64,000 nucleotides of DNA from Ruminococcus sp. (lineage in GTDB: Bacteria > Bacillota > Clostridia > Oscillospirales > Ruminococcaceae). The DNA lies in NCBI GenBank assembly GCA_017542125.1, contig JAFXXU010000066.1, positions 1-64,000 of the forward strand. Direction: 5' to 3'. Shown here piece after piece: positions 32,904 through 41,589 of the stretch. The stretch's first letter is position 1. Every line of letters begins with the position of its first letter. Made by a program: the position numbers and the translations under genes. The notes beneath the pieces are model-generated. The model was not told the origin of the DNA. It made no database searches and saw nothing but the letters and a program-made list of their open reading frames with translations.

Positions 32904-34172
32904 ATGAAGATCGAGACCAAATGCCTCCACGCAGGCTACACCCCCAAGAATACCGAGCCGAGAGTAGTGCCCATAGTTCAGAGCACCACCTACGTTTACG
33001 ATTCCACCGACGATGTTGCGGCTGTATTTGACGACCCCACCAAGAGCCTTATCTACTCCCGCTTCGAGAACCCCACCGTTATGGCGGTCGAGGATAAGAT
33101 CGCAGCCCTGGAGGGCGGTATCGGCGCTATGTGCACCTCCTCCGGTCAGGCGGCCTCGCTGCTCTCGCTGCTGAACATCCTGAAAGCCGGCGACAGCTTC
33201 ATCTCCGCTGCGACTATCTACGGCGGCACTATAAACCTCTTCGCTTATACCCTCAAGAAGCTGGGCATCGAGTGCATCTTCGTTGATGCCGACGCCCCCG
33301 AGGATGAGATCCGCGCAGCCTTCAAGCCCAACACCAAGGCTGTCTTCGGCGAGACCCTCGCCAACCCCGCACTGACCGTTTTTGATATCGAGAAGTTCGC
33401 TAAGATCGCTCACGACAACGGCGTGCCCCTCATCATCGACAACACCTTCCCCACTCCTATCCTTTGCCGTCCCTTTGAGTACGGTGCAGATATCATCGTT
33501 CACTCCACCACCAAGTATATGGACGGCCACGCTGTCCAGGGCGGCGGCGTTATCGTTGACTCCGGCAACTTTGACTGGACAAACGGCAAGTTCCCCGAGT
33601 TCACCGAGCCCGACGAGAGCTATCACGGCACTATCTACACCAAAGCTTACGGCAAGGCTGCCTACATCATCAAGGCCAGAATGCAGCTGATGAGAGACTT
33701 CGGCTGCTATCCCTCGGCTCAGTCGGCCTTCTACCTCAACCTGGGTCTTGAGACTCTCCACGTCCGTATGAAGCAGTACTGCGAGAACGCTCTGACCGTT
33801 GCCAAGTTCCTGGAGGCCAACGAGAACGTCCTCTCGGTAAACTATCCCGGCCTCGAGAGCAACAAGTACCACGAGCTCGCCAAGAAGTACCTCCCCGACG
33901 GCACCAGCGGCGTTATCAGCTTCTCCATCAAGGGCGGCAGGAGCGTAGCCGTCAAGTTTATGGACAGCCTTAAGCTGGCCTCCAACGAGGTCCACGTTGC
34001 GGATATACGCACCTGCGTACTGCACCCCGCTTCTGCTACACACCGCCAGCTCACCGATGAGCAGCTGGTGGCAGCAGGCATCGACGGCGGCCTGATCCGC
34101 CTCTCGGTAGGTCTGGAGAACGTTGAGGACATCCTCGACGATCTCAAGCTGGGCTTTGCAGCTATCCAGTAA
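32904..34172 (+). CDS. metY: O-acetylhomoserine sulfhydrylase (Cys/Met metabolism PLP enzyme)
   Basis: A 422-residue pyridoxal-phosphate enzyme of the Cys/Met metabolism family; length and an inserted C-terminal region fit O-acetylhomoserine aminocarboxypropyltransferase (MetY), which makes homocysteine from sulfide. Landmarks are the CLHAGYTP start, YSRFENPTVMAVEDKIAALE, SSGQAASL, the PLP lysine in HSTTKYMDGHAVQGG (about 205), and the C-terminal RLSVGLENVEDILDDL. No SAM or T-box riboswitch lies upstream; only 18 bp separate it from the lipoprotein gene. A cystathionine gamma-synthase-like role is less likely. Confidence 0.88.
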   Translation: MKIETKCLHAGYTPKNTEPRVVPIVQSTTYVYDSTDDVAAVFDDPTKSLIYSRFENPTVMAVEDKIAALEGGIGAMCTSSGQAASLLSLLNILKAGDSFISAATIYGGTINLFAYTLKKLGIECIFVDADAPEDEIRAAFKPNTKAVFGETLANPALTVFDIEKFAKIAHDNGVPLIIDNTFPTPILCRPFEYGADIIVHSTTKYMDGHAVQGGGVIVDSGNFDWTNGKFPEFTEPDESYHGTIYTKAYGKAAYIIKARMQLMRDFGCYPSAQSAFYLNLGLETLHVRMKQYCENALTVAKFLEANENVLSVNYPGLESNKYHELAKKYLPDGTSGVISFSIKGGRSVAVKFMDSLKLASNEVHVADIRTCVLHPASATHRQLTDEQLVAAGIDGGLIRLSVGLENVEDILDDLKLGFAAIQ

Positions 34173-34190
34173 TAAGAACAGGTATAAGAA

Positions 34191-34220
34191 AGAGGCATAC
34201 CGGACGGTATGCCTCTTTTT
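34191..34220 (+). terminator. Terminator of metY (shared with convergent gene)
   Basis: AGAGGCATACC/GGTATGCCTCT, 4-base loop, then a T-run, between convergent genes. Confidence 0.85.
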
Positions 34221-34235
34221 GTGCTTTGATAAGCG

Positions 34236-35405
34236 TTACGCTGCCTTCTCTTCCTCGGAGCTTTCATCGGCGGGCTGCTCCTCGTCGGGCGCGGGGCTGA
34301 TCTTGGTGATCTTGTAGCCCTCAGCCTCCAGCAGAGCGATGATACCCTGATCTCCTACGAAATGGGCGCTGCCCACGGTCAGGAAGATGTTCTTCTTGCC
34401 GCTTTTCAGCAGCTCGATGATCTTGTCCCTCATACCGAGATTGCGGTCGAATACCATTTCCTTGTTATATTCCGTCCAGACGGCGGCTTCCTCCTCGGAG
34501 ACGGTCCTGCCCTGCTTCTCGGCTTCCTTTATTATAAGATCGGTGTAGACGGTCTTTGCGGCGTCGTATTCATCGCCCTTTTTCCATTCCTCAACGCTGT
34601 TCAGATAGGTCTCGATGGCAGACTCCTTCGTCATAGCGGCGAACAGTTTGAGCTGGAGGATCTGCTTATCGTCCGAAAGATTCATCAGGAGCCTTGCCTG
34701 GTATTCTGCGGATTCAAGCTCGAACATCTCCTTGCCGTCCTCATGGGCTTTGTTGGTGAGCCATATGTCCACACCGTACTGGCCCTTCATACCTGATTCG
34801 ACCACGATCATATTCTCGATCATTGCCGACCATACCCAGGGCTTGCAGCTGCGGTAAAGGGTAAGATCCAGGCCGAACTCCTTGCCGAATTCCACCAGCT
34901 GCTCATAGAGCTCGGTGCCGATGTGGGCGTCAATGGTGTCGCCGCCGTCGTAATACATATTCCTGATCTCCTCGATCTGGAGGGCGAAATTCTGTGTGGC
35001 GGTGGCCGCATCGCACTCGTTGACAAACAGATCGGCCTTTTCGTAAGCCTCGGTAATGACGGTGGGCAGCGGGTAGCAATCCTCGGTGAGGGCGTGCATA
35101 GAGCCCAGCATCGTAAGGGTGACGCCGTCATCGGTGGTAAGCTGCCACATAAGGGGGGTATACTCCTTGGGGGCGGTATCCTCCTCGGGGACGCTGTCGG
35201 TGCCGCTCTCCTCCGACTCTGCGGGGGGGAGGGTTATGGGCAGCAGGGTATCTGCTGTGGTTTCCGTCTGTGTTTCGGTGACGGTCTCGCTCCGGGGCGC
35301 GGTGGTCACATCCTCCGGCTTTGAGGAGATCTCCGTACCGGCGCAGCCCGCAAGGGATGCCGCCAGCAGGACGCTCATCACTAAACTTGTCAGTCTCTTT
35401 TTCAT
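34236..35405 (-). CDS. TraB/GumN-family lipoprotein
   Basis: A 389-residue lipoprotein (lipobox LAGC, Cys20). A Thr/Glu/Pro-rich spacer (about 24-88) leads to a TraB/GumN domain. Typical motifs are LTMLGSMHALTEDCYPLP near the start, FVNECDAATA, an internal DIWLTNKA, and near the end FLTVGSAHFVGDQGIIALLE. GxxH glycine-histidine motifs at both ends are the hallmark of this erythromycin-esterase-like/Tiki-like superfamily, which includes metal-dependent peptidases. The start was moved to ATG 35405, where GAAAGGAG stands 7 bases upstream. It probably acts at the outer membrane face; the substrate is unknown. Confidence 0.85.
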   Translation of the reverse strand: MKKRLTSLVMSVLLAASLAGCAGTEISSKPEDVTTAPRSETVTETQTETTADTLLPITLPPAESEESGTDSVPEEDTAPKEYTPLMWQLTTDDGVTLTMLGSMHALTEDCYPLPTVITEAYEKADLFVNECDAATATQNFALQIEEIRNMYYDGGDTIDAHIGTELYEQLVEFGKEFGLDLTLYRSCKPWVWSAMIENMIVVESGMKGQYGVDIWLTNKAHEDGKEMFELESAEYQARLLMNLSDDKQILQLKLFAAMTKESAIETYLNSVEEWKKGDEYDAAKTVYTDLIIKEAEKQGRTVSEEEAAVWTEYNKEMVFDRNLGMRDKIIELLKSGKKNIFLTVGSAHFVGDQGIIALLEAEGYKITKISPAPDEEQPADESSEEEKAA

Positions 35406-35555
35406 TTTGTTTCTCCTTTCAGTCTCTCCGTAGGGACTTACCGAAAAGCCCGGCATACTGTCTCTCTTGCTCACCGCCGCTGATGCGGTCCTGAGCTGTA
35501 TATCCTGCCTGCTCTTGCAGCAGCCCCAACGCTCCGAGGGGCACCCCCCTCAAAG

Positions 35556-35585
35556 CGAAAAAAGCCTCTGACTTGCAGAGGCTTT
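35556..35585 (-). terminator. Terminator of acpP
   Basis: AAAGCCTCTG/CAGAGGCTTT with a 5-base loop; on the minus strand it is followed by a T-run. Confidence 0.8.
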
Positions 35586-35595
35586 GTATGTGCTC

Positions 35596-35832
35596 TTAAT
35601 CCTCGTTCGTCGCGGCCTCGACGTATCTTACGACATCGCCGACCGTCTTGATCTTATCGAGTTCCTCCTCGGATATCTCGATGTCATATTCATCACCGAC
35701 AGCCATTGCGACCTCCATAACATCGAGTGAATCGGCATTGAGATCGTCCTGGATGGACGAATTCATCCTGATATCCTCTGCATCGATGTCGAGCTGCTCT
35801 GCGATTATCTGACAGATCCTTTCAAAAATCAC
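35596..35832 (-). CDS. acpP: Acyl carrier protein
   Basis: A 78-residue acyl carrier protein that carries growing fatty acids on a phosphopantetheine arm. The attachment serine is in [10 protein letters not shown] (about Ser38), with the usual acidic helices around it. A GTG at 35832 is taken as start because GGGAGGGG lies about 7 bases upstream; an ATG five codons earlier overlaps that site. The gene is isolated from other fab genes. Its transcript has a perfect leader hairpin (CGAGACAA/TTGTCTCG, about 35865-35885). Confidence 0.92.
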   Translation of the reverse strand: MIFERICQIIAEQLDIDAEDIRMNSSIQDDLNADSLDVMEVAMAVGDEYDIEISEEELDKIKTVGDVVRYVEAATNED

Positions 35833-35894
35833 ATTGACCCCTCCCATATCCAGTATTGATCCGAGACAAACCCCTTGTCTCGCGTCATAATGAT

Positions 35895-35923
35895 ATTATA
35901 GCGTCAGTTTATTATTTCGTCAA
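35895..35923 (-). promoter_or_regulatory. Promoter of acpP
   Basis: On the minus strand, TTGACG (35923-35918), 17 bp, TATAAT (35900-35895). Confidence 0.65.
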
Positions 35924-35982
35924 GTGATTTTTGAAATTTTTTTTGCTTTCCGTTTTTTTGTATGAATTCACAGCCTATGCTA

Positions 35983-36011
35983 TTGCATAATGTGTGATTT
36001 TGTGCTATAAT
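35983..36011 (+). promoter_or_regulatory. Promoter of the dCMP deaminase gene
   Basis: TTGCAT (35983-35988), 17 bp, TATAAT (36006-36011), followed at once by a perfect inverted repeat TAATATCAGC/GCTGATATTA that covers the expected transcript start. Confidence 0.6.
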
Positions 36012-36041
36012 ATCAGCAAGCTGATATTATATTTATTTTTA

Positions 36042-36095
36042 TGCCCTCGCAGATCCGTGCCGCAAACGGCACTCCCTGCGAATCGGTACTGAAAA
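36042..36095 (+). promoter_or_regulatory. Structured 5' leader of the dCMP deaminase gene
   Basis: CGCAG...CTGCG encloses GTGCCG-CAAA-CGGCAC, giving a two-tier stem with an internal bulge some 15 bases before the ribosome site GGGAGG. It does not match a riboswitch class I know. Confidence 0.35.
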
Positions 36096-36109
36096 GGGAG
36101 GACTGCAGA

Positions 36110-36589
36110 ATGAAGCGGCAGGATTATCTCAGCTGGGACGAATACTTTATGGGAATAGCTCTGCTCTCGGCGGGCAGGAGCAAGGACAACAACACGCAGG
36201 TGGGCGCCTGCATAGTATCCGACGAGAACAAGATCCTTTCGGTAGGCTACAACGGAATGCCCACGGGCTGCAACGACGACGAGATGCCCTGGGAGCGGGA
36301 CGGGGCGTATCTGGAGACCAAGTATCCCTTTGTTTGCCACGCGGAGCTGAACGCTATCCTCAACCGCTCCACGGGGAGCCTTAAAAACGCCAGGATATAC
36401 GTTTCGCTGTTCCCCTGCAACGAATGTGCAAAGGCTATCATCCAGACGGGGATAAAGGAAGTCGTCTACTGGGAGGATAAATATGCCGACACCGACGGCG
36501 TTAAGGCCTCAAAGATGATGTTCGGTCTGGCGGGAGTCAAGCTCAGGCAGTACCGGCCCACGGGCAGAGAATTCGTGCTCAAAGTATAA
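36110..36589 (+). CDS. dCMP deaminase family protein (ComEB-like)
   Basis: A 159-residue zinc-dependent deaminase. Zinc ligands and catalytic glutamate are visible in CHAELNAIL (HAE at about 77-79) and FPCNECAKAI (PCxxC at about 103-107); GYNGMPTGC and NTQVGACIV are typical of dCMP deaminases. It should convert dCMP to dUMP for dTTP synthesis. ATG 36110 follows GGGAGGACTGCAGA; the in-frame codons upstream lie in the structured leader. The C-terminus RQYRPTGREFVLKV is family-typical. Confidence 0.9.
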   Translation: MKRQDYLSWDEYFMGIALLSAGRSKDNNTQVGACIVSDENKILSVGYNGMPTGCNDDEMPWERDGAYLETKYPFVCHAELNAILNRSTGSLKNARIYVSLFPCNECAKAIIQTGIKEVVYWEDKYADTDGVKASKMMFGLAGVKLRQYRPTGREFVLKV

Positions 36590-36602
36590 TAACAATAAAG
36601 AT

Positions 36603-36660
36603 CAAGGCACAAGGCCGGGGGCCCCGATGGGGTCTGTTCGGCTTTGTGCCTTGTTTTTCG
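36603..36660 (+). terminator. Terminator of the dCMP deaminase gene
   Basis: CAAGGCACAAGGCC (36603-36616) pairs with GGCTTTGTGCCTTG (36640-36653), followed by TTTTT. The right arm is the recurrent GCTTTGTGCCTTG motif. Confidence 0.75.
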
Positions 36661-36673
36661 TTTTGGTGAGAGG

Positions 36674-37048
36674 TCACTTTTTGTGCGCGTCAACAAACTT
36701 CCTCAGCTTTTCAAAGGTCTCAACGCTGATATCGTGCTCTATGTGGCAGGCGTCGTTCTCGGCATTCTCCATGCCGACCCCCAGGATCTCGTGAAAGAAC
36801 TTTGTCAGCAGCAGATGCCTCTCGTAGACTTCGCTTGCCTTCTGCCGCCCCGTCTCCGTCAGGAGGATCTGCCCGTCACGCTCTACGGTGATGAACCCAT
36901 TCTCACGGAGTATCCCCATGGCACGGCTTATGCTGGGCTTGGAGTAGCCCAGCTCGTTTGCTACGTCAATAGAGCGCACATACCCCGTGCGGTCGTGAAG
37001 GATCAATATGGTCTCCAGATAGTCTTCGCCCGATTCCCTTAATGCCAT
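36674..37048 (-). CDS. MntR/DtxR-family metal-dependent regulator
   Basis: A 124-residue winged-helix repressor. The N-terminal domain (about 1-65) has SGEDYLETILIL and the recognition helix ANELGYSKPSISRAMGIL. The second domain has the metal and dimer residues EVYERHLLLTKFFHEILGV and ENDACHIEHDIS. Length without an SH3 domain favours the MntR-like type. Such proteins repress manganese or iron uptake genes when metal is bound. No metal transporter is adjacent. GGGAGATG precedes the start. Confidence 0.88.
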   Translation of the reverse strand: MALRESGEDYLETILILHDRTGYVRSIDVANELGYSKPSISRAMGILRENGFITVERDGQILLTETGRQKASEVYERHLLLTKFFHEILGVGMENAENDACHIEHDISVETFEKLRKFVDAHKK

Positions 37049-37066
37049 AGCAATACATCTCCCTTT

Positions 37067-39037
37067 TTATGATTTTTCGTTGAACATCCTGTAATACTGT
37101 ACTGTGTTGTATTCTTCAAGCAGAGAATTGTATTCTCCCAGATCGTCACCCGTCTTGTGCCATTCTCCGTCCGCTGTCCTGCACCCGAAGCCGGATATGA
37201 TCGGCAAGCTCTCCCGGATATGCTCCAGTTCCTGCTGAACCGCTGTCAGAGGCAGTCCTGCTGCCTTGAACACCTCGGTGCTCAGATAGTTGAGGCTGAT
37301 ATTGTTATCCTCTTTTGACTCTATCTCCCGGTTGCTCCAGATGAAATAGGGGGTCTGATGTATGAGTGAGTAATCCTCCACACCCAGGGATGCCAGAGAC
37401 TTGCCGTAGCGCTCCTCCGCAAAATCGGGGATGTGGGGGTAGTGATCACCGAACATCACGATGATGACCTGCTCGTCGTAGTCCTTGAAGTGGTCGATAA
37501 GCTCGCCTATGGCCTTATCGCTCTGATAGATGGTGTTGAGGTATCTCTCGGCGCTGACATCGTCGCTGTCCTTGATTTCTATGCCGCCGGGGATGTCCTC
37601 GTTATAGGGGGCGTGGTTCTGCATTGTCGTTACCCAATAGAATGCGCCCTTGGTCTTATCTCTGGCGTCAACGATCTCACAGAGCCCTGCAAACAGCGCA
37701 CTGTCGGCGATCTGATCGTTGTAGCGCAGGTCGGAGGGCAGCTTCAGGTCGCTGCCGAAATACTTGGTCTTGAAGCCCAGATACTCATATGCGGGGCCTA
37801 TATCCCAGAGCTTCTTGCCGCAGGGGGTATAGGCAACGGTGGCAAAGTCCATCTTGTTGAAGGCTGTGACTATAGAATCCTGATCCGACTTCATATAGTT
37901 GGTATACACCGCCGAGCCCAGGGGCAGGAAGTGCATACTGTTCCCCGTCAGGAACTCATATTCGGAGTTGCAGGTGTAGCCGCCGTAGGGGGATACTGTC
38001 ATAAAGCCCTTGACCGTGTTCTCTTTCAGCGAATGGAACACGGGCATATAGTCCTTGTTGGTCTCGAATTCGGAGATATGGGCGAAATCCGCAAAGCTCT
38101 CGTTGAGTATGCCTATGATGACGGGGGTCTTCTTCTCGGTGAGCTCACCGTCCTGATACTTTGAGAGTATCTCCACAGCCTTTTCGTCGCTGTACCCATC
38201 GGGGACGGTAACGTGGTTGAAGACGCCGTCGAAGTAGAACATCAGCAGGCTGCCCACGTTCCGGGATGTCCAGGAGTCCTCATCGCCGGAGAAATTCAGC
38301 CTGATATGGCGGTTATTGACGCCGTAGTCGTACATCCAGCGGGATGAGAGCCCGAACACCGCACCTGCGCAGACTACTGCTCCCAGAGTTATGAGCCTGG
38401 GCTTGACCTTTTCGGTCCTGAGGCTGCATCTGATGGTGATGAAGAGCATAGCTGCGGTCTGGATTATTGCCGCCGCCACGATGAATGAGAGGGTGAGCTT
38501 ATACTCGCTCTTGACCTCCATAGCGCTGCGGAGGTTGTCGAAGTCGGTGAACTTCACCGGCGCTCCCCGGAATTTGGTGAGGTAATACTGCGCCACGGAA
38601 TACACCGCGAAGAATACCTCCCAGATGCAGTACCACACCTTCGGGCGGGAGAATATCACGGCTCCCAGCAGGAATACGATGGCATATATCGCATAGCCCA
38701 TAAGGTTGTAGGGCAGGAAGCTCTTGATGATGAAGGCGTCCATACAAAGCTCCGAAAGGGAGTAGGACCAGAGTGCCATCGCCGCGCCCAATGCTATGGG
38801 GTTGACCTTTATGGGCTTTTCCAGCATCCGGTAGACCCCCACCAGCAGCCAGATCACCGCCGCCAGCAGTATGGTGCTGGTGCAGAAGGCTATATAGACC
38901 AGCACGTTCTCGAAGGTCTTCTCCATTTCAAAGAGATTTTCCCCGCACTCTGCCACACAGGCACAGAGCATCACCGAGGCAACTGTCAGCAGCCAGAACC
39001 ACAGCTTCGGCCGCATACTAAAAACGCTGTTTTCCAT
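37067..39037 (-). CDS. LTA synthase-like membrane sulfatase-fold enzyme (copy 2)
   Basis: A 656-residue paralogue of the product of 28305-30257, with the same plan: five membrane helices, then an extracellular catalytic domain. It has GILNESFADF, nucleophile Thr in YGGYTCNSEYEF, WDIGPAYEYLGFKTKYFG, MQNHAPY and FGDHYPH. The first helices differ from copy 1 more than the catalytic domain does. ATG 39037 is taken as start because GAGGAAGG lies just upstream. Two such enzymes may divide labour (for example initiation and elongation) or modify different polymers. Confidence 0.85.
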   Translation of the reverse strand: MENSVFSMRPKLWFWLLTVASVMLCACVAECGENLFEMEKTFENVLVYIAFCTSTILLAAVIWLLVGVYRMLEKPIKVNPIALGAAMALWSYSLSELCMDAFIIKSFLPYNLMGYAIYAIVFLLGAVIFSRPKVWYCIWEVFFAVYSVAQYYLTKFRGAPVKFTDFDNLRSAMEVKSEYKLTLSFIVAAAIIQTAAMLFITIRCSLRTEKVKPRLITLGAVVCAGAVFGLSSRWMYDYGVNNRHIRLNFSGDEDSWTSRNVGSLLMFYFDGVFNHVTVPDGYSDEKAVEILSKYQDGELTEKKTPVIIGILNESFADFAHISEFETNKDYMPVFHSLKENTVKGFMTVSPYGGYTCNSEYEFLTGNSMHFLPLGSAVYTNYMKSDQDSIVTAFNKMDFATVAYTPCGKKLWDIGPAYEYLGFKTKYFGSDLKLPSDLRYNDQIADSALFAGLCEIVDARDKTKGAFYWVTTMQNHAPYNEDIPGGIEIKDSDDVSAERYLNTIYQSDKAIGELIDHFKDYDEQVIIVMFGDHYPHIPDFAEERYGKSLASLGVEDYSLIHQTPYFIWSNREIESKEDNNISLNYLSTEVFKAAGLPLTAVQQELEHIRESLPIISGFGCRTADGEWHKTGDDLGEYNSLLEEYNTVQYYRMFNEKS

Positions 39038-39076
39038 TTTCCTTCCTCTGTTCTGTATAGGATCGTCATATTTTAC

Positions 39077-39105
39077 ATTATAACACCATTCCCGCAAAAA
39101 TGCAA
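39077..39105 (-). promoter_or_regulatory. Promoter of the second LtaS-like gene
   Basis: On the minus strand, TTGCAT (39105-39100), 17 bp, TATAAT (39082-39077). Confidence 0.6.
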
Positions 39106-39115
39106 GCATAACAGG

Positions 39116-39155
39116 CAAAAAAGACGCCCCTGCCGGGGGACCGGCAAAGGCATCT
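39116..39155 (-). terminator. Terminator of ilvE
   Basis: GACGCCCCTGCCGG (39123-39136) pairs with CCGGCAAAGGCATC (39141-39154) with mismatches. On the minus strand a T-run follows. Confidence 0.7.
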
Positions 39156-39169
39156 GAAAAGGCAATATT

Positions 39170-40237
39170 TTACTTGATGGGAACAGTCCAGCCGAAGGTG
39201 TCCTCGATCTTGCCCCACTGGATACCGGTCATGGTATCGTAGAGCATCTGAGAGATGGGCCCGATCTCGTTGTTGTTGATGGTCATGATCTTATCGCCCC
39301 ACTTGAGGTGGCCTACGGGGGAGATAACGGCAGCCGTACCTGTGCCGAATACCTCATCCAGCTTGCCGTTGTCGTAAGCCTCGGCGACCTCCTGGATGGT
39401 GATGCGGCGCTCGGTAGCCTTGATGCCCCTGGACTTGCAAACCTCAAGAGCGGACTTCCTGGTGATGCCGGGGAGTACGGAGCCCTGGAGCTCGGGAGTG
39501 ATCACCTCGCCGTCGATAACGAAGAAGATGTTCATGGAACCTACTTCCTCGATATACTTTCTCTCAACGCCGTCCAGCCAGAGTACCTGCTCGTAATCCT
39601 GCTCGTGAGCCTCCTCCTGGCCCTTAAGGGAGATAGCGTAGTTGGCTGCGGTCTTGGCAAAGCCGGTACCGCCGCGGACTGCTCTTACATAGTTGTTCTC
39701 AACATAGATCTTAACGGGGTTGAGGCCGGTGGAGTAATAAGCACCGGAGGGCGAGAGGATGATAAGGAAGGTATAGTGGTCAGCGGGACGAACACCTACA
39801 TAGGGGTCGGTGGCAAAGATGAAGGGACGGATGTAGAGAGCCGCACCGTCGGTGTGAGGCACCCAATCCTTCTCGATCTCAACCAGCTTCTTGGTAGCCT
39901 CGATCATGAACTCCTCGTCGATCTCGGGGATTACCATTCTTCTTGCAGAGTTGTTGAGACGCTTGTAGTTCTCGTCGGGTCTGAACAGCTGGATCTCTCC
40001 GTCTGCTCTTCTGTAAGCCTTAAGGCCCTCAAATATCTCCTGACCGTAGTGCAGGCACATAGCAGCGGGAGAAAGCTCGATATTGCCGTAGGGAACGATC
40101 CTGGCATCGTGCCAGCCCTCGCCGGTATCATAGTTCATAACAAACATATGGTCGGTGAAGATGTGGCCGAAGCCCAGCTTGGTCTCGTCCTGGGGCTTAG
40201 CCTTGGGGGTCTTGGTAAGCTCTAATCTGATGTCCAT
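39170..40237 (-). CDS. ilvE: Branched-chain amino acid aminotransferase
   Basis: A 355-residue fold-type IV PLP enzyme that interconverts Leu, Ile or Val and their keto acids. It has the long (type II) form. Landmarks are [31 protein letters not shown], the PLP lysine in [25 protein letters not shown], and [17 protein letters not shown] 40237 follows GAAGGAC by 6 bases and matches the usual N-terminus; the frame extends 16 codons further without support. Confidence 0.94.
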   Translation of the reverse strand: MDIRLELTKTPKAKPQDETKLGFGHIFTDHMFVMNYDTGEGWHDARIVPYGNIELSPAAMCLHYGQEIFEGLKAYRRADGEIQLFRPDENYKRLNNSARRMVIPEIDEEFMIEATKKLVEIEKDWVPHTDGAALYIRPFIFATDPYVGVRPADHYTFLIILSPSGAYYSTGLNPVKIYVENNYVRAVRGGTGFAKTAANYAISLKGQEEAHEQDYEQVLWLDGVERKYIEEVGSMNIFFVIDGEVITPELQGSVLPGITRKSALEVCKSRGIKATERRITIQEVAEAYDNGKLDEVFGTGTAAVISPVGHLKWGDKIMTINNNEIGPISQMLYDTMTGIQWGKIEDTFGWTVPIK

Positions 40238-40275
40238 TGTTAGTCCTTCTTTCATAAATAATATTGACAATACTA

Positions 40276-40304
40276 ATTGTAGCACTTTTTTTAGGATTTT
40301 TCAA
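40276..40304 (-). promoter_or_regulatory. Promoter of ilvE
   Basis: On the minus strand, TTGAAA (40304-40299), 17 bp, TACAAT (40281-40276). Confidence 0.5.
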
Positions 40305-40381
40305 GGGGGTGAGATATGATTTTTGAGAAAAAATGCAGCTTTTTGCCCCGCATCATTCATTTTTCAGCCTCCGCAGATGAA

Positions 40382-40511
40382 AACCCCGCCTTTCCGGGGG
40401 CGGAGGCGGGGCAGCCCTGAGAAAATTTTCAAAATTACGGTTGTATATTTTCGCAGGATATGGTATAATGTATTGAACGGCAATGCCCCGCACAGGCTGC
40501 GGGGGCTTTTA
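40382..40511 (+). promoter_or_regulatory. Promoter and GC-rich hairpins upstream of the SGNH hydrolase gene
   Basis: TTGTAT (40441-40446), 17 bp, TATAAT (40464-40469). Before it lies a CCCCGCCT/AGGCGGGG hairpin (40382-40410). After the expected transcript start a GCCCCGCA/TGCGGGGG hairpin with TTTT (about 40486-40511) could act as an attenuator. Confidence 0.5.
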
Positions 40512-40533
40512 TAATGAAACGGAGGTGCTGCCT

Positions 40534-41565
40534 GTGTTCAGGAAGCTTGTTACTGTTTTGTCTGCGGCGGTGATATTTATAATGGCCGTCGTTCCCGTAT
40601 CGGCTGAGACCGCCACCCGGGAGGTGGAGGCAGACGTCCCGCCCCGGCTGCTGGTGCTGGGTGATTCCATAGCCACCGGCTACGGCCTTGAGGGCTACGA
40701 CAAGGGCAAGGAGGGCTGCCAATCCTATGCCAATATCTTAAAGGACAGATATTCCTCGGAGCTGCCTGCGGAGTGCGGGTTCACCCTCACCAACCGGGCA
40801 GTGGACGGTATGACCTCCGAAGGGCTGCTTTCGGAGCTGAACTCCGGCAGCCTGGACGAAGCCCTTAAGAATGCCGACTGCATAATCATCTCAATAGGCG
40901 GCAACGACCTGCTCCACGCCCTCTGGGATTTCCTGGCGGATAAGGGCATCACCAGCCCCTCCTCGGCTACGGTGGTGGATGTGGTGAAGATAGTCGCCAC
41001 TCTGGGGAAGCTGAAGGATAAGCTGGATGAGAACCTCGCAGCATTTGAGACCAACCTTACCGCTATCACAGGCTACATCACCTCAAAGACCGAGGGCGTC
41101 CTCATTATGCAGACCCTTTACGACCCCTTCCAAAGCTTCGGGCTCATACCCGGGTTCAGCTCCATAGCGGCTGATAAGATCGCCCGTCTGGATGAGACCA
41201 TCCGCGTCCATGCGGGGGATGCCGGCAGGAACTATACCGTCTGCGACGTTGCTCCGGAGTTCGTGGGGCGCTCCGACGAGCTCACGAATATGGGCAGGAT
41301 CGACATCCACCCCAACGCCGAGGGCCACAAGGTCATAGCCGAGCTGCTGGATAAGACAGTCAGGGCTGTGAAATACTCCTACACCGAGACCTATGAGATC
41401 GAGCCCGCCGTAACAGAGGCTGAGTCCTCTGCGCCCGCTGCGGAGCCTAAGCAGGAAAGCAGCGACAGCACCAACGGCTGGATCTGGCTGGTGCTTGGTC
41501 TGGCAGGAGGAGCCGCTGTGGTCGGCATTGCCAGCGTCATAGTTATCAAAAAGCGAGGCAAGTGA
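40534..41565 (+). CDS. Surface SGNH/GDSL hydrolase
   Basis: A 343-residue secreted esterase-type enzyme. A signal peptide (about 1-25) leads to a SGNH domain: block I GDSIATGYG (about 40), block III ISIGGNDLLHAL, block V DIHPNAEGH with catalytic Asp and His. A Pro/Glu/Ser-rich stalk and a C-terminal membrane helix (WIWLVLGLAGGAAVVGIASV) followed by KKRGK anchor it outside the cell. It may remove acetyl groups from polysaccharide or peptidoglycan. The GTG at 40534 has GGAGG 8 bases upstream and gives a proper signal peptide. Confidence 0.85.
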   Translation: MFRKLVTVLSAAVIFIMAVVPVSAETATREVEADVPPRLLVLGDSIATGYGLEGYDKGKEGCQSYANILKDRYSSELPAECGFTLTNRAVDGMTSEGLLSELNSGSLDEALKNADCIIISIGGNDLLHALWDFLADKGITSPSSATVVDVVKIVATLGKLKDKLDENLAAFETNLTAITGYITSKTEGVLIMQTLYDPFQSFGLIPGFSSIAADKIARLDETIRVHAGDAGRNYTVCDVAPEFVGRSDELTNMGRIDIHPNAEGHKVIAELLDKTVRAVKYSYTETYEIEPAVTEAESSAPAAEPKQESSDSTNGWIWLVLGLAGGAAVVGIASVIVIKKRGK

Positions 41566-41589
41566 GCCCGCACCGAAAGGACAGTTTAA

